Source: Collybia mongolica (Eukaryota > Basidiomycota > Agaricomycetes > Agaricales > Clitocybaceae). From it: DNA of 64,000 nucleotides. The stretch spans positions 62,001 to 126,000 of the forward strand of contig JAAXNY010000001.1 of the NCBI GenBank assembly GCA_013420905.1. Reading direction: 5' to 3'. Shown piece after piece: positions 9,964-22,069 of the stretch. The notes beneath the pieces are model-generated. The model ran no database searches. It was not told the origin of the DNA and saw only the letters and a program-made list of their open reading frames with translations. The translations under genes were made by a program, and so were the position numbers. Positions within the stretch are counted from its first letter, which is position 1. The number at the start of each line of letters is the position of its first letter.

Positions 9964-12900
9964 CTAATCTGCATCTGCTTCCTCCTCTGAGGTTTCAACT
10001 CTTCTGCTTTTACTCTTTTTAATGACCTTCCTAGATCTGCTTACCCTTTTACTCTCCCTCCTAGGTATGTTTTCTTGGTCATTGGCCTTCTGATTAGTGG
10101 TGAAGGATTTGGAAAGAGCATCTTGTAAATTTACAGCAGTTTGACCACGGGCTGGTTCAACTCTAATGAATCCAGTTGATTTGGGGGAAGGGCTATCTTG
10201 GCCTGAGAATTGTGAACTGTCCTCTGGGTCAGTTGGAGGAGGTGTTGCAGCCTTGCGTTTTGAAGCACGTCGTAATGGTGAAATTTGAGAAGTTGGGGAT
10301 TTTTCAGAGTGTGGCATAGAGGATGGTGTAGATGGTGGGATACTTTTGGAACCTGCATCTGATGAGACTGGTTCACCTTCTGCTGCATCTGAACCTAGAT
10401 CTACTTCTCCAACTGCATCAAGAGCTGACCCCATATCTGAATTGGAGTCTACCACTATTGCATTGATCCGGTTTGATTCAGTCACTAGCATGTGCTTGAA
10501 GTTGGCATAAGAAAGAAGGTCATGGGGGTCCTGGGGGCTAAGGTAGCGAATTGCATTCATAAGACGTAAGACAGCATGTCCATCAAACCCACATGATGCA
10601 ATTGCATCTGAGTTTATCCACTTTGATGTGGGCATGACTTCCTGGGGCTGTTCTGGAGGAGTAGGACTGGGAAGGGGAATGTGCTGTGGAATAATAACAT
10701 CTGGAATGGGTGGAACTTGAACATAGTCTGGAATGGTATCTGGAATGTCTTCCATATCAATGTCTTCAGCAACTAGAGCTGCCAACCTTGCTTGTGTTTG
10801 AGCCTGAAGAGTTTTTTCTTCCTGTTCTAATTTAGCCTGCTTGGCTTCCAAACTGCTGACCTTCTCTTCCAGTTCCTGTATTTGGTCCTGCTTTTCCCTA
10901 TCTTCTGCCTCCTGCTGAGTCTTCTGATAATCACCATCCATCTTCTCCAGTGTAGCAAGTAGGGAAGCCTTTTGAGCCTCATATTCAGTTGCAAATTTTG
11001 CCAGCCTGTCTTGGACTGAGTTCTTCTTCTCCCTAGCTTGCTCCAGGTGGCGTAACTGCTGAGCCTTCAAAGAGTTTGCTTCTTCCACCTGCTGAAGTGC
11101 CAAAGCCCTCTCTTCCTCCAATTTCTTCTTCTCTGCTTCCACACGTAGTGCCTCTTGAGTTTGTACCTCTTGAAGTGCTTGCTTGCGCTGCTGGCGAACT
11201 ATTTCAAGGGCTCTCCATTCTGTAGGGCTACGTTCTGGAAGGATGGGCATTGGAAGGTACTCTGGGGTAGATGGTAGGCCCTTAAAACATGGAAGAACTT
11301 CACCAGACTTGGCACCAAGGAGGCAGTGCAGGTTATACCAGGAGTCCGACACCTTAAGCAGGTTATTCTGGATGGAAGTTGCAGCCATAAACCAAGTATT
11401 TTGTGTATCATTGACTAGTGGTGAAAGGGGAGGTTTGATAAGTTGAGGTGCAAACAATGCCCTGCAGTCCCTTATAAGGTCAGCCTTGATATTAGGGAGC
11501 TCTGCATCAAACTGAAGAACCTTAGGCCTAACATCTATTTCCAAGGAATTGATACACATACCAGGTCTTTCAGGCCATGCATTTCCAAATGATCAAGGAA
11601 AATCCCATCAATGTGATCTTCTGGATGAATAGGACACCTTCCAGCCCTAGTACCACGACGAAAGGGGTGGCGATACTTTGCACCGCCACAAAATATAAAT
11701 GCCAACTATTAAAGTAAAAAAAATTACAAGGTTAGACATATCACTGACCAGAGTGGGGACTTCAAAGAAACACCTACACTATTCCTGAACACCAATTCTC
11801 CCACAACATAGGTCCCAAATGCAGCATTGGCCTTGATTGATTTGGGAGTAAAATACTAGGACATAAGTTCAGATATTGAATGACCACAAATGTTCTCCAG
11901 GCTTACAGCTAGATCCAGACAGTTTTCCTTGACCTGGCCTTCAAATGCTTTATTGAACACCTGAACTCCTCTTTCCTCAAAATAGTCAACAAACTCAGAA
12001 GTACTAAGATCATGGATGGTTAGATTATGTTGAAGGCGTTTGGCAGCATTTTGTTTGGTGGTTTTGAGGGAGGGTCTCAACTCCAGTTCAAACTTGCCTT
12101 GGAAAAGCCCAAGGCTTGTACAGGCATCTCTGATGCGAGTGAGATTCTGAACTATGTGATCCACAATAAGTATAGCAACCTATATATTATATTTTTCATG
12201 AGCAGAACATATATCAGGCAAATATCACTTACAGTTTCAGAATTTATTGATTCCAAATACTTCAAGAAGATCTGAATATTATTTCTCCAGTCCTCAAAGG
12301 TTGGAAAAAATGACACCAGTCTGCTGAGTACTTTCACAGTTCCAGGAAATCGTAAGAGCTTGCCCAGGTCTGATGTGCCAGTCACTCCATGCTCAGCCAT
12401 CAGGGTGGTGATTCCATCAGCTCGACCTTGCCCAGTATGCCCTTCATATATGAGAGCAGCATGACAGAAGACATGGCTAGTGAGCTCATCAGAAGATGTT
12501 GGACGAGCAACTTCAACACTATTCTGAACCATAATAGTGTTTCGTATTACAATGGGATGAACAGAGTTGAATTCTATACAAACCAATGTCAAGCATGCTA
12601 AGTTTGAAGACAGATAAAAAATACACACCTGATCGATAAACATAGCATGTCCAGTATTTCAGGTGAGGCTTGTTGTTCTGGCCACACCATATCTGAAGAG
12701 CAGCCATTCGATGAGCACCAGAAATACATTGCCCTTGCAGTCCAGACTCTGAGTGGACTACAATAGGATCCATACTCCTATTGAAATATTGATTCCAGCG
12801 GGGATCAGTGCCTACTATTTTTGCATAATGTCTGGGATTGTTGATATCAGGGCCATCAAGACCAAACCCTTCCACCAGAGTAAGGACATGCTCCTGGTTC

Positions 12901-13169
12901 AGGTCCCTTTGCATGGGATGGGAGGTAATGAGATCAATGTGGACCTTTGCTAAACACACCAGCATGTTTGATCTCATATGGTCTGAGAGGTGCCTTGGGT
13001 TGGTATCCTCCTTGAGAGAGTCCAAAAGTTTCTCTGGCAAAGGAGCAAGAGCTGAGACTGTAACTTGACAAAGATCTACACCAGAGTTGCCAGGGGTTGG
13101 AGCAGTTGTAGAGGTTGCCTCAGAAGGGGTTGTGGTAGAAGCAAGATTCTGAGCAATAGAGCTAGACAT
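9964..13169 (-). CDS. ParB/sulfiredoxin-fold-like coiled-coil protein of the TLH block
   Basis: Six-exon model complement(join(9964..11511, 11562..11705, 11778..11855, 11907..12179, 12233..12573, 12629..13169)); all five introns (50-72 nt) are GT..AG, phases agree, 974 aa. After a Ser/Thr-rich start, residues about 75-165 resemble the ParB/Srx fold: VHIDLITSHPMQRDLNQEHV (compare ParB 'I.l..I.pnP.QpR..') and then VVHSESGLQGQCISGAHRMA, where GAHR (about 151-154) occupies the place of the ParB GxxR / sulfiredoxin nucleotide-binding box. Residues about 555-715 are a long Glu/Lys/Gln coiled coil. The last 200 residues are Ser/Pro-rich and end with clusters of Arg/Lys (likely nuclear) and an acidic tail. 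It shares an upstream palindrome with the helicase gene. ParB proteins bind palindromic sites and hydrolyse CTP; whether this one does is unknown. The fold call is by motif only. Confidence 0.65.
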
Positions 13170-13277
13170 TGTAGAGCAGCTGAGATGGGTGTTACCAAAT
13201 AGGAAGGTAGTGGTTGCAGTTTAAGAGGTGTTTTCCCACAATTGACAGGAATTGATGCATAATATGATGGAAATCAT

Positions 13278-13645
13278 GTGATGAGTTGGACCAAAAGCCT
13301 AACTCATCACCTGACTCAGACATTACTTGATACCTAACAATCAGGTGATGAGTTAGGACCAAAATCCTAACTCATCACCTGACTCAGACATCACTTGATA
13401 TCTTGATGAGTTGAGCCAAAAGCCCTACTCATTGCCTGACTCAGATATCACTTGATAACTAGCAAACCAAAAGCCTATCTCATCACCTGACTCATATATC
13501 ACTTGATAACCAGCAATCAGATATCACTTAATAACTAACAACCATGTGATGAGTTGGACCAAGAACCTAACTCATCACCTGACTCAGACATTGCTGGATC
13601 CACAACAATCATGTGATGAGTTGGACCAAAAGCCTAACTCATCAC
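13278..13645. promoter_or_regulatory. cluster of palindromes upstream of the ParB-like gene
   Basis: Four clear copies of GTGATGAGTT - 13-nt spacer - AACTCATCAC: 13278-13310, 13342-13381, 13546-13578 and 13613-13645, plus decayed copies near 13404 and 13453. The one at 13342-13381 is a perfect 17-bp inverted repeat (CAGGTGATGAGTTAGGA / exact complement, 6-nt spacer). The spacer core CCAAAA is kept in every copy. They lie about 110-480 bp before the start codon. The same motif precedes the helicase gene. Confidence 0.7.
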
Positions 13646-13959
13646 CTGACTGAGATATCAATTGATCCACAACAATCAAGGCTATAGTCTAAGGGAGAAA
13701 TACATATGGTCACAGGTTTTATGGGAAGGCAAAACCTTTTCAGGGCACCATTTTATCTGCCAATCTATCTATAATAATGTGATTTTATAGAGAAGCAAGT
13801 GTAAACTCTGTTTTAGGGGGATAAGGTGAGTTATTGATATAGGTAGATTGGTGGTACAAAGCTCTGTATAGATCCTGCTCATGGTTCTGGAGTTAGGGTT
13901 AGGTCAAGTGGGAGAGGAGAAGTATAGTCCTGCTTGTACCATGGAAACTCACATAATTT

Positions 13960-14830
13960 GTGGGTGGTGTGCTCTTCTTAGGAAGGAAGGTTCCTCTATT
14001 ATAGTACTGTAATTAAGCCCCAACTCTTGGAGTATACTGCGTAGAACTTGGGAAGATACATGTTGACCATGGGGGGGTATGAGGAGAGGCACCCTCCCCT
14101 GGGCACAGTTGTGGGTGGTATACTTTGGTTGGGAGAGAGAGTTTCTCCTACTATATGACTCTAGTGATGCCCCAACTTTCAAAGTATACCACCCACAACC
14201 TGGAAAGATATGTGTTGGCTGGAGGCAGGGGGAGGAGGAGAAGTACCCTCCCCTGGGTGCATTTATGGATGGTATACTTGTGTTGGGAGGGAGAGTTCCT
14301 TCTACCATAGGACTCTAGTGATGTCCCAACTTTCAAAGTATACCACCCAGAACCTGGAAAGATATGTGTTGGCTGGAGGCAGGGGGAGGAGGAGAAGTAC
14401 CCTCCCCTGTGTGCAATTGTGGGTGGTATAGTTTGGTTGGGAGAGGGAGTTTCTCCTACTATATGACTCTGGTGATGCCCCAACTCTCAAAGTATACCAA
14501 CCAGAACCTGGAAAGATATGTGTTGGCTGGAGGCAGGGGGAGGAGGAGAAGTACCCTCCCCTGGGTGCATTTATGGATGGTATACTTGTGTTGGGAGGGA
14601 GAGTTCCTTCTACCATAGGACTCTAGTGATGTCCCAACTTTCAAAGTATACCACCCAGAACCTGGAAAGATATGTGTTGGCTGGAGGCAGGGGGAGGAGG
14701 AGAAGTACCCTCCCCTGGGCACATTTGTGGGTGGTATACTTATGTTGGGAGAGAAAGCTCCTTCTATTATAGCACTCTTGTGATGTCCCAAGTCTTGGAG
14801 TATACCATCCAAAAGCGGAGAGCACCAGAG
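13960..14830 (+). repeat. minisatellite array A1, 154-bp unit
   Basis: Near-perfect tandem units of 154 bp (anchor TGTGTTGGCTGGAGGCAGGG recurs every 154 bp from about 14,212). Each unit contains TATACCACCCA and, about 90 bp on, its inverse TGGGTGGTATA, so unit halves alternate in orientation. Glycine- and proline-rich frames in both strands are by-products. Confidence 0.9.
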
Positions 14831-15420
14831 GCTTGATCATGAGTAGAGAACCTAACCAAGTCTATTGCAAAGGTGCTGTTCCATAGAGAGGAAGGGGCAC
14901 CTTATATGTATACAGTACATTGTGGCTATGTCTCAAGTAACTACAGAATCTAATATCAGTAACTCTACTGATACAACAGTCCATTGGTGGTATGTCAGTC
15001 CAGAGTAAAATACTATGTAGCAAGGGGTTAAGGCAGTGCATGTCAGGATGGTTGATGAAATAGCAATGCAATGCAAGCTGTGCAATAGCAATCCTGATGG
15101 CTAGATGTGGTTGAACAAGCAATCCCCTTACATGCACCAAAGGAAGGGAACTACCCTTCCCCTAGCCAGTACATATTTTTATGGGTTATGGATGGCATAC
15201 TCCAAGGCTTGGGGCATGACTAGGGTCCTTTTATCTCCAAACAAAGTGTACCACCCACAAATGTACTTCCCCTATCCCCCCCTCTAGCCAACACATATCT
15301 TTCCAGGTTCTGGATGGTATACTTTGAGAGTTGGGGTATTGCTAGAGTCCTATGGTAGAAGGTACTCTCCCTCCCAGCACAAGTATACCATCCATAAATG
15401 CACCCAGGGGAGGGTACAAT
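14831..15420. repeat. spacer and short inverted minisatellite piece
   Basis: About 14,830-15,290 is the reverse complement of about 24,190-24,650 (the same 92-codon frame appears on opposite strands). 15,290-15,420 is one minisatellite unit in opposite orientation to array A1. This makes a smaller mirror image of the large array pair at 22,070-26,700. Confidence 0.8.
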
Positions 15421-16080
15421 GACAATGTTGAAGATAGCAGCAGCAGCAGCACCAACAATGGTGTGACAACAACAACTACAATGAGGACAAGGTGACCACC
15501 ACCACCATGAGGATGACGACAACAACAAAGGACAATGACAACAACAGGGACAACAACAAGAAAAGTGGCCAGTGCCACCATCACTGAAACCCAGGCCACT
15601 GACGATGCCACAGGGGTGGCAGGGGCCCCCACCCATATTAAATTATGTATTTAATATTAATATATCATGTTCACTATCAATATATAATATTATCCTATCA
15701 ATGTATGTAGAACATTAGTAAATAAAATAGTAAGTAAACTCTTATATGTAAGTAAGTAATTTATAATAGTAAAAGAAAGTAAGTGAGTCTTTGCAGAGTC
15801 CACAAGGACATGTGGGGGACTGTAAAATACAGGAAAATCATCCTATATATCCCCTTTTATGGGATGAAATTCACCCCTTTTAATAGATGAAAATCATCCC
15901 ATATATTTCACCCCTTATGGGATGAAATTTCATCCTATTTTCATACCCCTTAATTTCATCCACTAAACTTAGGAAAAACCCTTTTCATCCATTAAGTGGG
16001 GAAAAAACCACCCCCACCAGGTGCACAGTGTCAGTGCTCCCCTTATGACTAATATCTATATCACTATTTTTTTGGTCAAA
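15421..16080. other. low-complexity and AT-rich spacer
   Basis: 15,435-15,580 is ACA/AAC- and CAC-rich triplet DNA; 15,640-15,780 is almost pure A/T; 15,840-15,960 repeats GGGATGAAA..TTTCATCCC short palindromes. No gene seen. Confidence 0.6.
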
Positions 16081-16089
16081 AGCTACTCA

Positions 16090-19000
16090 TTACAATCTAC
16101 CTTGGTCCCTTTCCTTCCAAAACCATCCTACCAACTCTAATCCATTGTAAAATCTATTTGTACTCTCTCCCATCCCACACCACTTCTCAAACTCCACCAT
16201 CTTCATTGTCAATTCAAGTCCCCTGTCCCCAAATTTCTTACATGCCATGCCCCATGTCTTTCTATCATGTCTTATCACCCATATGATAAGCACCACAAAA
16301 TCCTCCATTGGACATATCATCTTGTTGCCTTTCTTGAATTCTGGATGGCAGCTAGGTGCATGCTCTTTGCTTTGTGGTATTCCACACATGAAGCAATAAG
16401 TATACTTCTCAAACTTCATCTCCTTCTTCAGCTTCTGCCATCCTATTATATGTGGCACAAACCCATCACTCTGCTCTTTGCAATGTACAAATACCTTGTG
16501 GTCATCATTCTTCACAGTATCCTTCTTCTTCCATGCCCAGCACACAACACATTTCCCTATCAGCTGTCCACACATCACACTGATCATCCTGGCTGTTTTC
16601 TTTTTCTCTAAACACAGCCTTTCTCTGTATGCCACATCCATCTCCACTGACATTGATCCTGATCCTCCTGATAAACTGTTGCTTGCTCCTGCACTTGGCA
16701 TCCCTTCTTCAGTAACCTCTGTTATCTGGCTGGATATTCCTGATCCTCTTGAGTATGCTTCAAAGTCAATTGACTGAAGTGTTGCATCATCAATGTCCCA
16801 ACTATACACCTCTTCATCAACTTCCATTTGGTTTTCTTCTCCAATACTTCTAAGAATTTGGGTAGCTGCTGGTACTGGTCTTGGGTCACAGATAATCTCT
16901 TGGATCTTCTCAAGCAGTGGAGTATTGGGCTCACACCATCCACATAGTTCAGATGTCCCCAAGTCATGGCATGACATCTTCACTCCATCCATCACCTCTG
17001 ATATATCCAATCTGAGACATTGCCTGTTTGCAGATGCCATCCAATCATTGGCCTCCTTTAGACATTGATAGTCCTTATCATGTGCTCCAATGGGGTTCAG
17101 CCAGTTCAGATTTCTGCTGTTGATTAAGAATGATAATGATGGCTCTCCATTTCTTCCACACCTTCCAGAACCTTGTACCACATTGATAAGCCCATATGGA
17201 AGTTCCACAAATATCACAGCTGCAACCTGAGGATGATCAACACCATGTATCAATCCAGTAGTTGCAGCTATCCAGTGATGGTATCCATTATACCAGGACA
17301 TTTCATTGTGCAGCTTTGTAGACCCAAGTTCAGAGTGTGAGGATGTACAGTCAGGGAGCAGCTGCGAGATCTCCCTTGCCATTTGGATTGATCCAGTAAA
17401 GATGATACCCCGCTTCTCTCCTGTTACATGGCTTTCAGAAAGCAGCTTGGCAAGACCAATAGCTAGTAGTTGTGGTGTTGTGTTGGCTGGTTCCACAGTA
17501 AGAATATTATACCTGATCTGAGGTTGTGGAGTAGGAGCGCGAATAATCCGTGTGGATGGTGGAAGGCTGAGTTCATCAAGTAAAACATTCACTAGGCGTA
17601 TTGGCAGTGTGGCTGTGAGGTAGATCTTCTGTACTCTGAGTCCAACAAGAGTACAAAGCCTGCTGAATTGTGTTCTGAACTCCCCATTTGTGAGAGCTTG
17701 GTGGCACTCATCAACCACAATCCTTGTAGCTTTTCCTTCAAGCTGACTATAGAAACTATCACTCCACTTTTAATGCTTTTAAGCGTTTAAACAATTGTTG
17801 ATCTTACCTTCTGAATTTTTGAGAAGCTACTGTTTCCAAAGCTAGGAATAGGATTCTTTCACTTCCATTGGTTTTAGTTTTAGTAGTCCATTGGCAGCTT
17901 GGCAACTCAAACTCTTGAGCATGTCTCAGATGGTCATCTAGAAGAGCCTTGTTGGGAGCAACCACAAAGGTAACCAGTCCTAACTCCTTTAGTGCTGGCA
18001 CCAACCAAGCTAGACTCTTTCCTCCTCCAGTTGGTAGCACTACAACAAAGTTATGCTCATTTGCTAGAGCCATCTCTACCATCTCTTGCTGGGCTGCAGA
18101 CTTGAACTGGGCATTGGGGTTTTTGAAAAGCCTTTTTACAAGATCAAGTGCTGTGTTGGGAGGCCTTGTAGGGGGTAGAGGGATGGGTTCATCCAGATAA
18201 AGATCATCAATCAGCTCTTCTGGTTCATCTATTGGTTCTTGTGAAATCTGAGGAGGAACTGCAGGCTGGTAGGTGGATAAAGGAGGTATGGGAGCTGATG
18301 GTGGTGCATTATGTGGAGGTGGAGGTGGCTGATGGTAGGTTTGTCTGTGTTCATACTCATTCAGGCCAGCAGCTACAGATTGTTGAACCTTCTTCAGCAA
18401 ACTAGTCTCCAGTTTGGCTATTTCATTGGTAAGTGTTGCAGTTATATGTTGGATGATAGCTCCAGCATCTAAGCCTATAGATGGTTGAACTGGTGCTGAC
18501 TGGGCTGGTGAGTTGAAAGATGACGGGCCCAATCTGTTGATTCTTCTTCTTTCAGCTAGAGGCAATAGTGGAGGACACCCAGGCCTAACTCCACAAACTT
18601 CCCACCAAGCTTCACACATAACTTGGTGTCTGAGCAGGAGCTCACTGCTCATTGAGGGAAGATGGTTGACCTCAGGGGAGTATTTGGCCCTAGCTGTAGA
18701 CATGTTATGACCACGCTGGGCAGCAAGGACATCATCCTCATCCTCTATAGATAAGAACTCTGAGCCCAGATATGTCCTGACTAGTTCAACAGTAAACTGG
18801 CGATAAGCACGTCCACCACAAGCAATACCAGCTGAGACCTCCAGAAAAGAGCGCAGTGTCTTTCCAAAACCAGTGTCTGTAATTCGCTGGCCCATCTGTA
18901 CCCACATATACTCTGAGTACAGGTTAGCAGAGGTGTTGCCCCAGAGAATTTGAGCAAAGTCCTCTTCCATAGGACGTACTAGAAGGAGATACCTTTGAAG

Positions 19001-21784
19001 AAGCTCTGCTAGTTTTGGTGGACAGGCCACAGGGATAAAAACCTCATGTTTGATAAGGTTTTCATATTTGACGCGTCGTGTAACAAGCCAGAGAGTTCCA
19101 TGGCTGTAGAAAAGAGTCCTTGGCCTAGTAGAGTTTGCAATCTTGTGTTCCACAAACTCAGCCATCCGTGCATTGCCTCCAGGGACTATATATGCCAGAC
19201 AAGACAGTTTCTGGTTGATATCTGAGGCCTTTTGCATGACCTTGAGCATGGCACTTGTATTGAATACAAGCTCTTGATTACGGTCCACTGAGCAGAGCTT
19301 GAGAAGAGGGTCTTTGAAGAGAGCCTGGATAAGAGGCCTCTCCTCTTTGACAAAATGTCCATTCTTCAGCCAAGTATAACCTCTTGTAGTATTTGTCCAA
19401 TCATCAGGAACATCTGTGGGCACAGATATAGTGCCTTGAGTTGACTGTAGTAATGCATCTAGATCACTTTCAATGTCCTGTTGTAAGGACTGGATGGATT
19501 GGCGCCACTTGGGAACATGGAGAGTGTGCTCCTGGTAAGAGATTGAAAGGCCATCTGGACTAACACGTGTTGCTGGTACTGAACCTGTTGCAAATGCCAG
19601 GCTAGAAGCAAGCCTTTGATAGTCCTGGATGGTATTGTATGGCGTCATGAGCCCTAAAGCAATATTTTGCTCTGCTAAAGAAGTTACAGCCCTAACCAAA
19701 TCATAATTTATCAGCAATAATATAAATATAAGATTGAATCCTAACTTACTTGGCTAGATCATTGTTAAATTGACCTTTAATAAGATATCCTTCATATAGT
19801 ATGACTCCCCTGATGTTGTAGGTGACATGGGCAAATGTCTGAGTTACATTCTTGGCCTGAGCAAAGTTCCCATCATCTAGCACAAAGACTACTGCAAGGA
19901 GACACTCCAGAGGATCTGACCATTTGCTGTACTCATACATATCCCCAGTATAAGGGGTACAGAGGAGAAGTGCCTTGACAAACTGGTGGAGAGCTAGAAG
20001 AGCAAGTGAAGGTTCTCCAGGAAGCAGCTTGAGGAGGTCCACACCCAGATTCCTAAGTTTTTCTGTTATAGGGAAAGTATAACCTGTATAGCCATCAGCT
20101 AGAGTGGTTAGAAGGGCATGCACAAATTGGTGCAAGGTAGTAGCATAATCATGGAGAGTTTGATCATCTAGATGTGCTTTCCAGTGGTCATTCTCTCCCT
20201 TTACTCTAAAGGGCTTTATAAATGAATGGTTATTTAAGATATGAGTGAAAGCTCAAACCTTGGATACTGCATCAATGCACAGCGTACATTCAGTGGAGCA
20301 TTGAAGTTCTTGGTGCGTATATCCTTGAGATACATCCTAACCAAGCTCCTCAAGTGGCCAAGAGTACTAGTATCATTGACTCCTGGTAGAGACACTAGAT
20401 TTCTAAGCTTCTTAACCTTGACCTTGTCTCCAAGGTGATCTGCAAGGTGTTCATGCCAGCCAGTGACTTGAAGAAGAGGTGGAATGTCTTTGGCATGAGT
20501 AGCTTGAGGGATAGCCTGGTCAGCCTTGAATTCAGCAACATTTTTGGTGAGATAAATGTAAAAGGGATCTGTAGTTGCCAGATTGGTGAGGGAAGGATTG
20601 ACTGCAAAATACCTTGCAGGTTTCAATTGGAAGGTTTGGATAGGGGTGGGTCTATATGAGTCCATTGGAGAGTTGTCAGAAACCATGTGATGCTTGGCCC
20701 AGTGGTTTTGAAAGGTCTTGTAGCACCTAAAGCATTCTGAGCAACCAGAACATGCAAATCCATCTGTAATTATATCCAAGCCTTCTACTGGAGGTCCACC
20801 AGCTAGTGGCCTGACCAGCTCATCCAGAGAAATTAAAGGGTATTTGTCAATGAAATGTTTCAGCTCCTCCAGATCTGCTTTTACTAGATGAATGCTATGT
20901 TTGGCTAAATGGGATGGAATAGCTGGAAGGGAATGGGCAGAGAAGCATACCATGCAATGGAGGGTTTGGTAGTGTTGATGATACCTCAAAGAGAATTTGG
21001 AAAGGAGAGGTGTAGCCAGTAGATATGACCTGTGAACATCCAGATGGGGGACAAGAGGCTCAAGACCTAGTTCAGGGAGATCCACCTCTATAGAAGAAGA
21101 TGGAATGACAGGTGAAGCCACCAGAGGTTTTGGAGTAGCAGGCCTAGGTTCCACAAGTGCAGGAGTACCAGCTGGCCTGGAGTAAGGCTGGTTTCTGACA
21201 CTAACACTCCTTGTCCTTATAGGGCCTCCATGTTCAGGTGCAGAAGAAAAGCCCAATCCAAGTCCTGAGGTAGAAGCCTGTGGAGCAAATAGTGGCCCAG
21301 AGCCTGCTAATTGAGGAGGTGGTGCCACCACTTCTCCAGCTAGTGTTTTATGTCTTGGATTACTAACTTCATGGACTGACTTGCAATGATTTTTGAGCTT
21401 TCTGATATCCAAGGTTTGATATGTACAGCCTTGAAGGGGACAATACAATTGTCCTGTACTGGATCTATTGAGGTGATAAGGTTGGCCTAATGACATCAGT
21501 TAGAATACCATTTAAAAGACTGTAAAATACATAGAGTACCATCCAGAACAAGCTCATAGGCAGGACTATGAATGAAGCTCATATGAGTAGTCAGACCTTT
21601 GGTATTGTCAAGAGAAAGTTTGCAAATAGAACAAGTGGGCCTATAAAATGTTTAGCTTGATTGAAAATCAGCTTAAATAGACCTACATGATTGCAATAGA
21701 GTGTAGAATCAACTTTAAAGGTTTAGATTTGAAATTGAAGTGATGGTAAGAAGCAAGAAGGTTATGTGCTGGCATTGATGACAT
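16090..21784 (-). CDS. telomere-linked RecQ-type DNA helicase with C2H2/OrsD-like fingers and tyrosine-recombinase-like segment
   Basis: Six-exon model complement(join(16090..17746, 17808..19691, 19750..20205, 20259..21486, 21540..21640, 21687..21784)); introns of 46-61 nt, all GT..AG, phases agree, 1,807 aa. Order: (1) finger CSICKLSLDNTKGLTTHMSF..H in exon 2, then CPLQGC..H..H, CMVC..H..H and a Cys cluster, resembling the OrsD-type region of fungal subtelomeric proteins; (2) residues about 815-965 resemble a tyrosine recombinase: HEVFIPVACPPKLAELLQRY, RAYRQF (box II with Arg for His) and RGHNMSTARAKY with the candidate nucleophile Tyr; (3) RecQ helicase: PTGGGKS (about 1181-1187), DECHQ, LTATLP, TTGLIHGVDHP, QGSGRCGRNG; (4) Cys-rich C-terminus. 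All helicase motifs are intact. TLH genes are established residents of fungal subtelomeres; the recombinase reading is inference. A truncated twin lies at 39,137-41,312. Confidence 0.85.
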
Positions 21785-21795
21785 GTTCTTAGGGT

Positions 21796-21834
21796 CATGT
21801 GATGAATTGGGCTTTTGGTCTAACTCATCACATG
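21796..21834. promoter_or_regulatory. palindrome upstream of the helicase gene
   Basis: CATGTGATGAATT - GGGCTTTTGGTCT - AACTCATCACATG: 13-bp arms with one mismatch, beginning 12 bp before the start codon. The spacer read on the other strand (AGACCAAAAGCCC) matches the spacer of the sites before the ParB-like gene, so the whole 39-bp motif, not just the arms, is shared. A decayed second copy lies at about 21,846-21,884. Confidence 0.7.
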
Positions 21835-22069
21835 TTCTCCTAGATCATATGATGAATAAGGCTTTTGACTTAACTCATATCATGATGATAACTCTAGCAA
21901 CAGCTTCTACCTAGCTCAAATACATATCAACCCTAGCTCAATCAATATAGGATGGACTGCTTTTATGTATTATAGAGTAGCCCTAGCTCTACAGTCCTTG
22001 GGAAAACCCTAACTATCTAGGATTGTATTGATTTTTGAAGTTGGGGAGCATCAGCTAAGGTGCTCTATT

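Noticed and set aside
10801..10830. Extra hammerhead core from a CTGAAGAG match
   Set aside because: No GAAA core at the right distance and no flanking complementary stems; it lies in coding sequence of the coiled coil.
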